The notes under the pieces are model-generated. The model saw nothing but the letters and a program-made list of their open reading frames with translations. It was not told where the DNA came from and did no database searches. A stretch of 29,917 nt of DNA, taken from the IMG/VR virus record IMGVR_UViG_3300032323_001334, positions 1-29,917 of that record, one strand, 5' to 3'. Source of the DNA: a virus. The translations under genes were made by a program, and so were the position numbers. Below, piece after piece: positions 12,719 to 20,784 of this stretch (positions are counted from its first letter, which is position 1; every line of letters starts with the position of its first letter).

Positions 12719-14401
12719 TTAAGCAGCGTAGGTGCCCGAGCTTGTGTAAGTCAAAACGGTGTTGCTGCCGGACGTTGTAACCGTCGGCGAGCCGGTTGTG
12801 ATGCCAGTGTATTGGCTAGTGGGAATCGACAAAATAACAACGCCAGAGCCGCCATTTCCCCCTGTTGCCGGGCTGCCAGTTGCCCCGCCACCGCCGCCGC
12901 CTGTGTTTGCCGCGCCCGCAAAACCAGTAGTTGCTGCACCATTGCCACCGCCACCTAGGCCGCCAGTACCTTGGCTAACGCCAGAAGATCCACCGCCCCC
13001 TCCAGCGTAATAAGTGGCGCTGCCACTGATGTTGGACTGCAATCCAACGCCGCCGTTTCCACCCAAATTCGTTGTGCCAGGAGATCCAACCGCGCCAGCA
13101 CCACCGCCACCTCCGGCAGGGCTTGACGAAATGCCTGGAGTTGCCCCGCCGTTGTTGCCCTGTCCTTGAGTCCCAGAGCCACCGTTTGAGCTTGCGCCTA
13201 TTGAGGTGTTCGCACCAGCGCCCCCACCCGATCCGCCATTTTGCCCAACCAAATTGCCAGCGGTTGCCGCGCCCCAACGTCCTGCCCCGCCGCCGCCGAT
13301 AGCTGTCACGGTTGCAAATGCCGAATAGGTGCCATTCGCGCCAACCGTCCCGGGCGTAGGGTAAACAGTTCCGGCACCCCCGGCTCCCACCACAATGGAG
13401 TATGTCGAGCCAAAGACTAAAGGCATGACGGTTTCGATCATTCCGCCAGCGCCGCCGCCTCCGCCAGTTCCCCCGCCTCCACCAGCAACGATGAGCACGT
13501 TTGCCGTGTACGCTGGAGCAATTTTTTGGGTCGTCAGGCTCGTAACGCGGCCTTTTGCGTCGATGCTCAAAACGGGAATCTGCGTCGAGCTTCCCACGTT
13601 ACTCTGCGCGGTCGTGATCGCCGCGAGCGTTGGGCTGGGATAGTTTCCAGTGAGATCTCCACCGGCTGTGGCAGTAGCGCCCAGTGCGCCAACATCAGCC
13701 GCAGACGGCAAAAGATGCGCGTGGTCTGCCCGAGCGGCAAAGGTGCTCAAACCCGCGATTGCCGTGGTCGAAAGCGCCGCCGGTGCGGTCGTGGACAGTC
13801 CGGCGATTTGTGCCGTTGTCAGTGCGACAAACGCCGTTGTGCTCAACGCGGTCACCTGTCCCTGGTCGTTAATTGAGAGAACCGGGATCGCCGTGGAACT
13901 GCCCACATTGCTCTGTGCGGTCGTGATCGCTGCAATCGAGATTGTGCCCGAGTCGGTAATGGTTCCACCTTCCAGCCCCGTGCCTGCGGTGATGCTGGTC
14001 ACCGTGCCAGATCCACCGCCGCCGCCTGAGCCTGCCACAATGGCGCGGATGGAAATTAATTCCCCGTCCACGGGAGCCTCTACAAAAGTGATGGTCCCGC
14101 CTGCGGTGGACGAGATCGAGTATTTGCTCGGCGGTTGGTCAATACCGCCAACGCTGACAATGTATCCACCGTCGGCTGTCCCGTTGTAGCCCCCAAACGT
14201 AAACGCTACGGTGGTGCCGTCGCCCGTGTGCTCGGTCACCGTAGTACCAGCCGACACGGGACCGTTTAACAGCATCACGCCGCCGTCGCCGCCTAGGTAA
14301 AGCTCGCCGTCTGCTGTGTTGACGGCAAGCTCGCCCAGTTGCAGCGACGCAGGATTTCCCGGCGCGCCGCTCCTACGTTTTGGGATAATCGGAAACGCCA
14401 T
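12719..14401 (-). CDS. Tail fibre with duplicated beta modules and glycine-rich domain
   Basis: A 560-aa fibre protein. The N terminus (MAFPIIPKRRSGAPGNP...LGELAVNT) is shared with the next upstream fibre and probably docks to the tail. Residues about 150-300 contain two copies of an ITTAQSNVGSS-IPVLSI module, which at DNA level is a repeat of about 66 bp near 13560 and 13870. From about residue 300 (TANVLIVAGGGGG) to 525 runs a polyglycine-rich domain ending GSGVVILSIP, followed by a short Ser/Thr-rich tail. The glycine domain resembles that of the 10688-12349 gene, so the virion may carry two adhesins of the same fold. Confidence 0.75.
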   Translation of the reverse strand: MAFPIIPKRRSGAPGNPASLQLGELAVNTADGELYLGGDGGVMLLNGPVSAGTTVTEHTGDGTTVAFTFGGYNGTADGGYIVSVGGIDQPPSKYSISSTAGGTITFVEAPVDGELISIRAIVAGSGGGGGSGTVTSITAGTGLEGGTITDSGTISIAAITTAQSNVGSSTAIPVLSINDQGQVTALSTTAFVALTTAQIAGLSTTAPAALSTTAIAGLSTFAARADHAHLLPSAADVGALGATATAGGDLTGNYPSPTLAAITTAQSNVGSSTQIPVLSIDAKGRVTSLTTQKIAPAYTANVLIVAGGGGGTGGGGGAGGMIETVMPLVFGSTYSIVVGAGGAGTVYPTPGTVGANGTYSAFATVTAIGGGGAGRWGAATAGNLVGQNGGSGGGAGANTSIGASSNGGSGTQGQGNNGGATPGISSSPAGGGGGAGAVGSPGTTNLGGNGGVGLQSNISGSATYYAGGGGGSSGVSQGTGGLGGGGNGAATTGFAGAANTGGGGGGATGSPATGGNGGSGVVILSIPTSQYTGITTGSPTVTTSGSNTVLTYTSSGTYAA

Positions 14402-14404
14402 GGC

Positions 14405-15352
14405 TTAATAGGTGCCTGCGGACGCTACGGTCGCGGTGCCGTCGAGTGCGATATTGATGGAGTCCGACGACTTCACACCGCCGACAATCGTGGACGTGCC
14501 GGGAATAATTTTGGCGGCACCACCGGCAGAAACGTAGAGCCCGTTGGACGTGTCAGCGTCCACGCTGATGACGCCCAACTGCGTGGTGCTCGCCACGTTC
14601 AACTGTGCATCAGAGACTTTGCCGTTTGAGTCGAGTTTGACGACCTTCCCTGGCGTTGCGGTCAGCACTGCGTCAGCGGTTGCCACTGCTTCGACGTTGG
14701 CAGCGGTCAAAACCACGTTGCCGCCCGCCGTGGGAGAAACGGAATTGACGCTGCGCACCTCAGATTTTGCGCCATCAATAAAGTCCCAGGTCGTGCCGTT
14801 GAAAGCGATCATATCGCCCGCCTGTACAACGGTCTGCCCGTCAATCGCGGTGCCGAGTGTCGCGCTATTGGCAGCAATGTAGTAATCGCCCTTTTCAGCG
14901 GTGCCGCTACCAACTACGCCGCCAGATGCAATTGCCGGCGAGGTGTTAACCGTCCAAGCGCCTCGGTAAGTCAGCGCTCCAACGGATGCGGCTGGCAGGA
15001 AACTGGAATCAATTTTACCGCTCGAAGTCGTCAGCGGGATTTTGTTGGCAACGCCCGTGGATGACTGCGATGCGTCGGCAATCTGGCTGTATTTGAGTCC
15101 CGAGATCTGAGCCTCTGCGATGATCCCGCCGCTTGTGAGCTTTACGACCTTGCCAGCGGTCGCGGTTTCCACCGCGTCAGTGGAGAGGATGCGATCCCAG
15201 CCGATTTCGACCACCTCATCCCCGTTTGCTTTGAGGAAGGTTTTTTTAGACTGGGTGTTTACGGCAAGCTCACCGAGGAGCAAATCACTTGCTCCAGGAG
15301 GTGTTGCACTGCCTGCTGTCGAATTGCGCTTGGGTTGGATTGGAAATGCCAT
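14405..15352 (-). CDS. Tail fibre protein, paralogous N terminus
   Basis: A 315-aa fibre. It starts MAFPIQPKRNSTAG and continues to LLLGELAVNT, matching the start of the 560-aa fibre, so both probably bind the same tail site. The middle part (residues 85-200) resembles phage fibre shaft sequence (LTYRGAWTVNTSP, GDYYIAANS, GDMIAFNGTTWDFIDG). The rest is Ser/Thr/Ala-rich beta sequence ending ATVASAGTY. It lacks the glycine-rich tip. It could be an alternative or proximal fibre. Three bases separate it from the next gene. Confidence 0.7.
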   Translation of the reverse strand: MAFPIQPKRNSTAGSATPPGASDLLLGELAVNTQSKKTFLKANGDEVVEIGWDRILSTDAVETATAGKVVKLTSGGIIAEAQISGLKYSQIADASQSSTGVANKIPLTTSSGKIDSSFLPAASVGALTYRGAWTVNTSPAIASGGVVGSGTAEKGDYYIAANSATLGTAIDGQTVVQAGDMIAFNGTTWDFIDGAKSEVRSVNSVSPTAGGNVVLTAANVEAVATADAVLTATPGKVVKLDSNGKVSDAQLNVASTTQLGVISVDADTSNGLYVSAGGAAKIIPGTSTIVGGVKSSDSINIALDGTATVASAGTY

Positions 15353-15361
15353 GGTCGTGAT

Positions 15362-15643
15362 TTAGTAGGTGCCTGCGGTAAAAGTAACCGGCACCCATTG
15401 CGTGCCGTTGAACTGGAAAATTTGGTTAGCCGTCGGATCAGTGCCAGAAACTGGCTGGCCCTGAATGCCGGTAACCGTTGCCACCGTCTCAGTCTCGCCA
15501 GCCGCGAGCGAGAGGTCGCCGGTGATGCTGGTGAAGTCCCCAGGCACGCCTTGTGGACCTTGCGGGCCTTGTGGTCCCACTACGCCCGGTGCGCCAGTTA
15601 AGAGAGTGACCACCAACGGGCCACATGAAGAGTTGCAGCTCAT
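15362..15643 (-). CDS. Short collagen-like fibre-associated protein
   Basis: A 93-aa protein with seven Gly-X-Y triplets at residues 17-37 (GAPGVVGPQGPQG...), then a beta-type domain with FQFNGTQWVPVTF near the end, a pattern common in phage fibre modules. Collagen-like triplets form triple helices that trimerise fibres. The ATG at 15643 is chosen because it lies two bases after the upstream stop. It ends in TAGTY, like the ASAGTY end of the next fibre. Likely a short trimeric fibre or connector. Confidence 0.65.
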   Translation of the reverse strand: MSCNSSCGPLVVTLLTGAPGVVGPQGPQGPQGVPGDFTSITGDLSLAAGETETVATVTGIQGQPVSGTDPTANQIFQFNGTQWVPVTFTAGTY

Positions 15644-15645
15644 GG

Positions 15646-15966
15646 TTAAGAGATTGTCACGCGGGCTTCGATTAGTCGCTCGTCCCACCCATCGGGACGC
15701 TGCACGTTAACGACCAACTGCGCGCCAAACTGCACCGCCAGCGCAGCGGTTTGCGTTTGAGTCAGCCGCAGGGAAACTGTCTCCGAGTCAGGCCGGACAA
15801 CGGTCGGCGTCGTCAGCGATGCACCTGCGGAGGTTTTGAGAGTCGGTGTCACCGTCCAGTCCGTCAGGTCAGCGTACGGACTGCAAAGCCCGTTTTCTTG
15901 AAGCTGAAACGAAAAGTCCCAATCAGCGCCACGCTGAATCGTTGAGGATGTCTGAATGGCGACCAT
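15646..15966 (-). CDS. BppU/Ig-like tail-associated protein
   Basis: A 106-aa protein starting MVAIQTSSTIQRGADWDFSF, then LTDWTVTPTLKTSAG. The pattern of RG-DW-F-F, then DLT-W and a lysine strand, resembles the N-terminal domain of baseplate upper protein (BppU) and other Ig-like phage modules. It probably helps dock the fibres. The ATG at 15966 follows one copy of the CTTGTCCCG element (15982-15990). An in-frame start at 16044 would overlap the upstream gene and is less likely. Confidence 0.6.
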   Translation of the reverse strand: MVAIQTSSTIQRGADWDFSFQLQENGLCSPYADLTDWTVTPTLKTSAGASLTTPTVVRPDSETVSLRLTQTQTAALAVQFGAQLVVNVQRPDGWDERLIEARVTIS

Positions 15967-15971
15967 TATAT

Positions 15972-16196
15972 CTAAGAGCGGCGGGACAAGTAATTTTGAG
16001 CCGAGTCGCAGCACCCGCTCACCTGTTGTGCTCCCTCGGGCCACGCTTTTGCGGCTACCTCATCAGCTCTGTTTAAGAGCCGTCCTAGCGGGCATCTTGG
16101 AGCCTCAGCGAGGATCTCAAAGCGAGCCGTGCAGGTCGCTTTAAGATCGCAAGCTAAGCAGGTTTTCAGCCTCTTGTCCAGAATCCAGCGTGGCAT
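15972..16196 (-). CDS. Small Cys-cluster protein
   Basis: A 74-aa protein with a four-Cys set in the first half: CLACDLKATC, then CPLG twelve residues later. The spacing (CxxC, C, C-P-x-G) suits one bound metal ion, rubredoxin- or zinc-knuckle-like. The end carries a further Cys pair (GCCD). The ATG at 16196 lies two bases after the upstream stop. It sits among tail genes, where such small metal proteins can act in tail-tip assembly. The exact role is unknown. Confidence 0.6.
   Translation of the reverse strand: MPRWILDKRLKTCLACDLKATCTARFEILAEAPRCPLGRLLNRADEVAAKAWPEGAQQVSGCCDSAQNYLSRRS
15982..15990 (-). promoter_or_regulatory. CTTGTCCCG element, copy 3
   Basis: Minus strand CTTGTCCCG followed by CCGCT and TAGATATA directly before the ATG at 15966. 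The same nine bases at the same distance from the ATG occur before the gpW-like and the scaffold genes. Unlike those two copies it has no terminator hairpin attached. Confidence 0.5.
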
Positions 16197-16198
16197 TG

Positions 16199-16912
16199 TT
16201 ACTCGCCCCATGCTTCGGTGATTTGGACGTTTCGTGTCCCGGTGACTTTGATTTCGTATGGCGTTCCCCCCGGTTCACCAAACTCGTCGAACGAAATGAT
16301 GACCAAGCTGCCTGTGGTTTCGTAAGGCTCGTTGTTCGCGCTTCCGTAATTGTAAAGGCCCGTCGAAATCGAAAATGGAATGTTGATCCAGCCGACGGGA
16401 TTTTCAGGGTCAGGAATTTCCCCGAGCGGCACGCCGATCAGGTTGAAAAACGCATTAGTGGGACACGGCTGCGGGTTTTCAGGATCGGGAGGCGTAGCTT
16501 CTGCTTTTGCCTTGCGCCCGTAGGCGTTCAACCTGCCATCGAATCGTTCGTAAGGGCACTCTCCCCACAGATTGAACTCAAAAAAGAGGCAAATGTTGTA
16601 CTCTGGCAATGGAAAGCCGGACGACCTGTAAACGCCTAAGTCACCTGGATTTCCTGCGAACCCACCTTTGGCAAGACTGCCAATATAGCGGTGGTAATTG
16701 TCGCAATACGGGCCACGAATTGCCCACGGTTTGCCGGGGTCGGCACCTTGGCTGATTTTGCACAAATCCTTGTAAGTCAGGTCCAAACTCAACGTTGAGG
16801 ATTCAGCGATTGAAACGCTGTAGACATCTTCTGTCCCCAAGTCTGTAAGCTTGAACGCAAACCCCGAGCTGACACTGCCTGCTTTGACGGTCGCGAATTT
16901 GTAGCAGTTCAT
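16199..16912 (-). CDS. Tail-tip region protein, unknown (237 aa)
   Basis: A 237-aa protein (MNCYKFATVKAGSVSSG...) with beta-rich stretches and loops rich in Gly, Pro and Asn. The middle has two similar PDPENP turns (PPDPENPQPCPTN and IPDPENPVGW). It has several Cys residues but no clear metal cluster. The ATG at 16912 overlaps the upstream stop (TAATG); longer in-frame starts lie inside the previous gene. By order it should belong to the tail tip. I recognise no family. Confidence 0.6.
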   Translation of the reverse strand: MNCYKFATVKAGSVSSGFAFKLTDLGTEDVYSVSIAESSTLSLDLTYKDLCKISQGADPGKPWAIRGPYCDNYHRYIGSLAKGGFAGNPGDLGVYRSSGFPLPEYNICLFFEFNLWGECPYERFDGRLNAYGRKAKAEATPPDPENPQPCPTNAFFNLIGVPLGEIPDPENPVGWINIPFSISTGLYNYGSANNEPYETTGSLVIISFDEFGEPGGTPYEIKVTGTRNVQITEAWGE

Positions 16913-17511
16913 TACCCGCCCCCAGTGCTCCACGCCAGCGAGCACGGCTGCGCCTCAATGCGCCCACACACGCTGCTGATGTTGCTGATGTAGTTCCCGT
17001 CAGCGGGTCCACCGGGCGAGACGGTCACGGTGCCGATAAGCTCGTATTGCGTCGTCTCCGTGTTTGTTTGGAGATCCGGCGATGCCATGATGGTTATGGC
17101 CGTGTCCTCGTCGATCAATTCTACGTCGTCTGGCTTGTATTCGAGCACCATCCACACGTAGCAGGTTTCCGTGATGTCCAGCAGATAGTCGCCAGATGTT
17201 AGACTCATGCCGTCCGGCCAGCGGTTTGCCACCAATCCCTTTTCCACTTTGACTTTAAGGATTAACTGCCCAGACTCGCCCGGCTCGGAGTAGTCGCTAA
17301 GTCCAAACGGACACGGATTTGCTGGCGCACCACCGCCGCCGCCACCGCCGCCAATGGTGCCACGGTCAATCACAAGCGACGTGCCCCCGGAGGACTCTTT
17401 AAGCAGATACCCAACGCCTGGGCGAAGTCTAGCCTGCCGGATGGCTGCGTTGATGCGTTGGATGTGGTCGGCAAGGATTGCCATGCCTGCTTTTACGTCG
17501 GGTAAGTCCAT
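16912..17511 (-). CDS. Tail-tip region protein with Gly8 tract
   Basis: A 199-aa protein. Its N-terminal helical part (MDLPDVKAGMAILADHIQRINAAIRQARL) is followed by an eight-Gly tract (TIGGGGGGGGAP) and a beta-rich C-terminal domain with CYVWMVLEYKPDDVELI. The Gly tract looks like a flexible hinge. The ATG at 17511 overlaps the upstream stop; an in-frame ATG at 17538 would overlap it more. No family recognised. It is translated in a tight chain with both neighbours, so a shared tail-tip complex is likely. Confidence 0.6.
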   Translation of the reverse strand: MDLPDVKAGMAILADHIQRINAAIRQARLRPGVGYLLKESSGGTSLVIDRGTIGGGGGGGGAPANPCPFGLSDYSEPGESGQLILKVKVEKGLVANRWPDGMSLTSGDYLLDITETCYVWMVLEYKPDDVELIDEDTAITIMASPDLQTNTETTQYELIGTVTVSPGGPADGNYISNISSVCGRIEAQPCSLAWSTGGG

Positions 17512-18185
17512 TAGCTTCCGTAGATTAGGGCATCCCACTTGTTAGGCTTGGAAACGAGCCATTCAAGCGTCACGCGGAATGTGCTTCCCTCTTGCACCGC
17601 AGTTGCGCCCGTCGCCAAAAAGTTAACGTCGCTCGGGAAATTAAATGGATTTCCAGCAATGTCGTTGACGGCAAATCCAACGTCCCCCAGCGACGGCGGC
17701 ACAAGGTATACTTTTTGGTGTTTGACCACGCAGCGCGGCGCGAGGTAGTCAGTCTCTCCACGGTTAAACCGCTCGTAAAGAGCTTGCACAACTGCATTTG
17801 TAGACGGGCCAGTGCCGGGAAAGCCATCGATTGGATATATACTTCCTTCTTCAGCATCCCTGCCCATTTTCCACGCGGCCCACCACGACATTTGCTGAAG
17901 AGTCATCCCGTTTTTGAAATAAGGGTTAGACTCCATCGCCTCCGTCGTCGTGGACACGTCGAGACTCCAAATGTCTGGGTACACCTGCCCGCCGCCGCCG
18001 CCGCCGGGATCGGGCACCTCTTCCGTGAAAGTCTCCGTCAGCGTGTAAACTCCATCCTCCTGCGTAAGCGTGTAGCTTGTTGCGCCAGTGTCTGGCGTCA
18101 TGCTCGTAAAGTCCTGATACACATTCGTCAGGTACTTGTTCCCCCGGGCGTCCTTGCCCGTTTCCGTGCGAATTAAAGTGCTCAT
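17511..18185 (-). CDS. Tail protein after tape measure, Gly6 tract
   Basis: A 224-aa protein. The N-terminal about 60 residues are a Thr-rich beta segment (TLIRTETGKDARGNKYLTNVYQ) ending in PDPGGGGGGQVYP, a Gly6 hinge encoded by a CCG triplet run on the plus strand. The rest is a compact alpha/beta domain (MTLQQMSWWAAWKMGRD, DVNFLATGATAV, FRVTLEWLVSKP). It directly follows the tape measure gene (ATGA overlap), where distal tail proteins are normally encoded, but I do not recognise the usual distal tail protein pattern. Confidence 0.6.
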   Translation of the reverse strand: MSTLIRTETGKDARGNKYLTNVYQDFTSMTPDTGATSYTLTQEDGVYTLTETFTEEVPDPGGGGGGQVYPDIWSLDVSTTTEAMESNPYFKNGMTLQQMSWWAAWKMGRDAEEGSIYPIDGFPGTGPSTNAVVQALYERFNRGETDYLAPRCVVKHQKVYLVPPSLGDVGFAVNDIAGNPFNFPSDVNFLATGATAVQEGSTFRVTLEWLVSKPNKWDALIYGS

Positions 18186-19918
18186 TGGTAAATTGCGCCA
18201 GTGCTTGAAGATGCCGGTTGCAGCTTGTTCAGTTTTTCAACCATTCGCGCGGTATTTTCGGCAGTGCGCTGTTGCGCCTGTAGCTGCTGCCGTGCGTAAT
18301 CCACCGCACTGGTTTGTGCGGCTCCTTGGTCGCCTCCGATTTTTGCCATTGAGGAGACGATTGCGCCGACCGGCTGCGATGCCATTGCGCTGGCTTGTGG
18401 CAATGTCAAACGCTGCTCTGTTGGTGCGGGAGTCGCAAATTTCTTGCGCAAATCTTCGGCAGTTGCTGCCGCGTTTGACTTAGCTCGGTTTTCGATTTCC
18501 TGCATTGCCTGCCGTGCCGAGTTTGTTATGTCAGATTCCCTTCCAGTTGCGGCTTCACGGCCCTGCTGAAACGCTGCTGGAATGCCTGCAATGTTGTTGG
18601 ACAACTGCCCAACCGCTGCCTGCGTCGCATCTGCGATTTGTTTGCCACCACTAGCAATCCCCTCGCGGCCAGCTTTCATGTTGGCCCCAGCGGCCCCCGC
18701 TATGTTAGCGACCATTTCGGGCGAGATGATCTTAGAAAAAACGCTGCTCGATTGCCGCAAATTGTTAAGCACCTTGGCAATTCCTTGCTCAATGATGCCA
18801 AGGAAAAGACGACCAATACCAAGCATCCCGGCTTGAAATCCGGCAAGGATACTGCCGAAATCCACATCTTTAAAAAGAGCCGACAGGGCAAAAGCAACGC
18901 CACCCAATACTCCAGCAATGGCCTGCCGAAAAGCATCACTGGCGACAATCAACCCGGCTTTCAAGTACGCAATGGCGTCGCCATTCATTATTGCCTCGCC
19001 GATAGCCGCAGCACCTGCGCCCAGTTGCATCCCAACTCCGGCGAGGTCCATGTTTACAAGCGACTCAACCAGTTTTGCCAACGGTTCCAGTGCGGGAGAA
19101 AACTGCCGAATGGCAGCCGCTAAGTTCATGCCGCCCGTAGAGCTGGCCTCCATGATTTTAAGCACCGTCGGAGCCACACCCGCAGCGATGCCAGTAAATA
19201 ACCCTTGCAGCTTGCCTTTAACGGCCACTGCTAGGCTGTTTAGCGACGATCCTTGCGCGCCCATTAGCTGCATAATCCGAGCAAAGACGCCAGCGTTGGC
19301 CTGCATGATTTGAGCTTGAGCCCCCATCGCAGCAGCGGAACTGTTCAGGTTTTTCGGGTCCAACGCCGCGAGCATTTTGATGCCAGATGAGCCAAACGCA
19401 GCCACTGCCGCCTCGGCTTGCTGCGCTGGGTTTGCAATCGCGCGGATCGCGTCGCCCACGGCCACCATGCGCTGCGCCACGGACATCCCAGCCAGTGTCT
19501 GCATAGAGATCCCAGCGTTTTGCAAAATGCCAGCCAGCGGGCCTGCGTTGTTTGCGGCTTGTTGCAGTGCCTGGTTGAATCGGTCAGTGGACGGTGCCGC
19601 GTCTTCGGCTTTGCCGCCAACCTCGTCGAGGCTGCGCTCGAGCGCCATGATTTCCTGTACAGCCAGCCCAGACTTGTAGCCCACCTCAACAAAGCGAGCG
19701 CCTAGCTCAATGGTCGAGGCAACGCCTTTGTACATGACGGCACCCAACGCCACCACGGTTGCAGCAAGCCCTACAGCGGCCACTTGTAGCCGCGCCATGC
19801 CGTTGCCCTCGTCCACCTTGCCAGACTCATTGCGGAGGCTGTTGAGTCCCTGCTTGGCGAGGTCCATGCCCGCAAGGAACCCACGGACATCCAGTGCTAG
19901 TTGTGCGGTTGCGCTCAT
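18182..19918 (-). CDS. Tail tape measure protein
   Basis: A 578-aa protein that would set tail length and leave the tail during DNA ejection. The N terminus (ALDVRGFLAGMDLAKQGLNSLRNES) is a typical tape-measure start. Long helical stretches are rich in Ala, Gly and Gln, and hydrophobic segments occur at about 50-70 and 320-380 (GVLGGVAFALSALF, AGMLGIGRLFLGI). At about 1.5 angstrom per residue the predicted tail is near 87 nm, short for a siphovirus. It overlaps the genes on both sides by four bases. Confidence 0.85.
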   Translation of the reverse strand: MSATAQLALDVRGFLAGMDLAKQGLNSLRNESGKVDEGNGMARLQVAAVGLAATVVALGAVMYKGVASTIELGARFVEVGYKSGLAVQEIMALERSLDEVGGKAEDAAPSTDRFNQALQQAANNAGPLAGILQNAGISMQTLAGMSVAQRMVAVGDAIRAIANPAQQAEAAVAAFGSSGIKMLAALDPKNLNSSAAAMGAQAQIMQANAGVFARIMQLMGAQGSSLNSLAVAVKGKLQGLFTGIAAGVAPTVLKIMEASSTGGMNLAAAIRQFSPALEPLAKLVESLVNMDLAGVGMQLGAGAAAIGEAIMNGDAIAYLKAGLIVASDAFRQAIAGVLGGVAFALSALFKDVDFGSILAGFQAGMLGIGRLFLGIIEQGIAKVLNNLRQSSSVFSKIISPEMVANIAGAAGANMKAGREGIASGGKQIADATQAAVGQLSNNIAGIPAAFQQGREAATGRESDITNSARQAMQEIENRAKSNAAATAEDLRKKFATPAPTEQRLTLPQASAMASQPVGAIVSSMAKIGGDQGAAQTSAVDYARQQLQAQQRTAENTARMVEKLNKLQPASSSTGAIYQ

Positions 19919-20784
19919 TTGTCGATGATCTCCTGCATGGCTTTTTCTGCGGTGGCTGCGGCTTTTGCTTCAGCACGCTTTGCGGCTTTTCTGGCAGCGA
20001 AATTGAGCCTCCGCTGCATCCCCTCAATGCCTCCAGCGTACTGCACTTGGTTCTCCGCGCGGATGTCTATTTTTTGGTCAGTGCGGCCCACGTTAATAGT
20101 GCCGCGCCCGCCCTTGCCAGAAATCCAGCTTGGAGTTGCCGCGCCAAATCGCTCGGAAGCTGCGTTCCATCCGCTTTGCAAATAGCCAACGCGGGCGTGT
20201 AGAGCGCGCCTGATGTTGGACAAAGTGCCTGCGTCAATCTCCATGCGTTGGCGTCCAGCAAAACGCCCGTTGCGCCGTTGCTGCTCGTACCAGCTTTGCG
20301 GGTCCTCGTCGGCTGCGCTTTTGATTTCGCTCACCGCTTTTTTGCCAGCCGCAAAAGCCCCGATCTTTGCCTGCGCTGCCACATAACGCCCCGCCTGTTT
20401 GGCGCGTTGAAGGTTCACCACCCTTGCAAGCCTAGCAGCCACTTTCCGGCCTGTTTTGGTGGACACCTTGTTGACCACTCCCGCGAGCTTGCCAACGCTT
20501 TTGCTGCCCGGGATGGCGGACACAACGCCCTTTGCCGCGACTATAAATGCGCGCCCTAAGTCCACATCAATCGCGGCTTTGCCTCGGGACAACTCAAGAG
20601 AGCCCACAATCCGCGCACCTTTGGCTGGAGGGGTGACACCACGGACATCGGTCATGTAGTCCACAAACGCCATCCCCATCAATTCCGGCAACGCTACGCC
20701 GCCAGTAGCAACGCCCTCAACGACGCGAGTCAGTGTCGCCACTCCCCATTCTGCCTGCGCTTCATTCAGCTTGAGCGAGATCAT
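19915..20784 (-). CDS. Basic protein between chaperone and tape measure
   Basis: A 289-aa protein with a very basic middle (KTGRKVAARLARVVNLQRAKQAGRYVAAQAK) and a basic Ala-rich C terminus (FAARKAAKRAEAKAAATAEKAMQ). An N-terminal alpha/beta part (GVALPELMGMAFVDYMTDVRGVTPPAKG) could resemble tail completion proteins of the HK97 gp10 type, but this is weak. It overlaps the end of the frameshift product by 23 nt and the tape measure by four. A gene between chaperone and tape measure is unusual. It may be a tape-measure partner or tail completion protein. Confidence 0.6.
   Translation of the reverse strand: MISLKLNEAQAEWGVATLTRVVEGVATGGVALPELMGMAFVDYMTDVRGVTPPAKGARIVGSLELSRGKAAIDVDLGRAFIVAAKGVVSAIPGSKSVGKLAGVVNKVSTKTGRKVAARLARVVNLQRAKQAGRYVAAQAKIGAFAAGKKAVSEIKSAADEDPQSWYEQQRRNGRFAGRQRMEIDAGTLSNIRRALHARVGYLQSGWNAASERFGAATPSWISGKGGRGTINVGRTDQKIDIRAENQVQYAGGIEGMQRRLNFAARKAAKRAEAKAAATAEKAMQEIIDK

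Noticed and set aside
15966-15990. Standard sigma70 promoter from TTGTCC and TATAAT before 15966
   Set aside because: The spacing is only 13 bp and the -10 would overlap the start codon; the other two copies of the element have no TATAAT at that place.
17987-18010. CCG triplet run as a regulatory microsatellite
   Set aside because: It simply encodes the Gly6 hinge on the minus strand; the frame-keeping triplet unit fits coding use.
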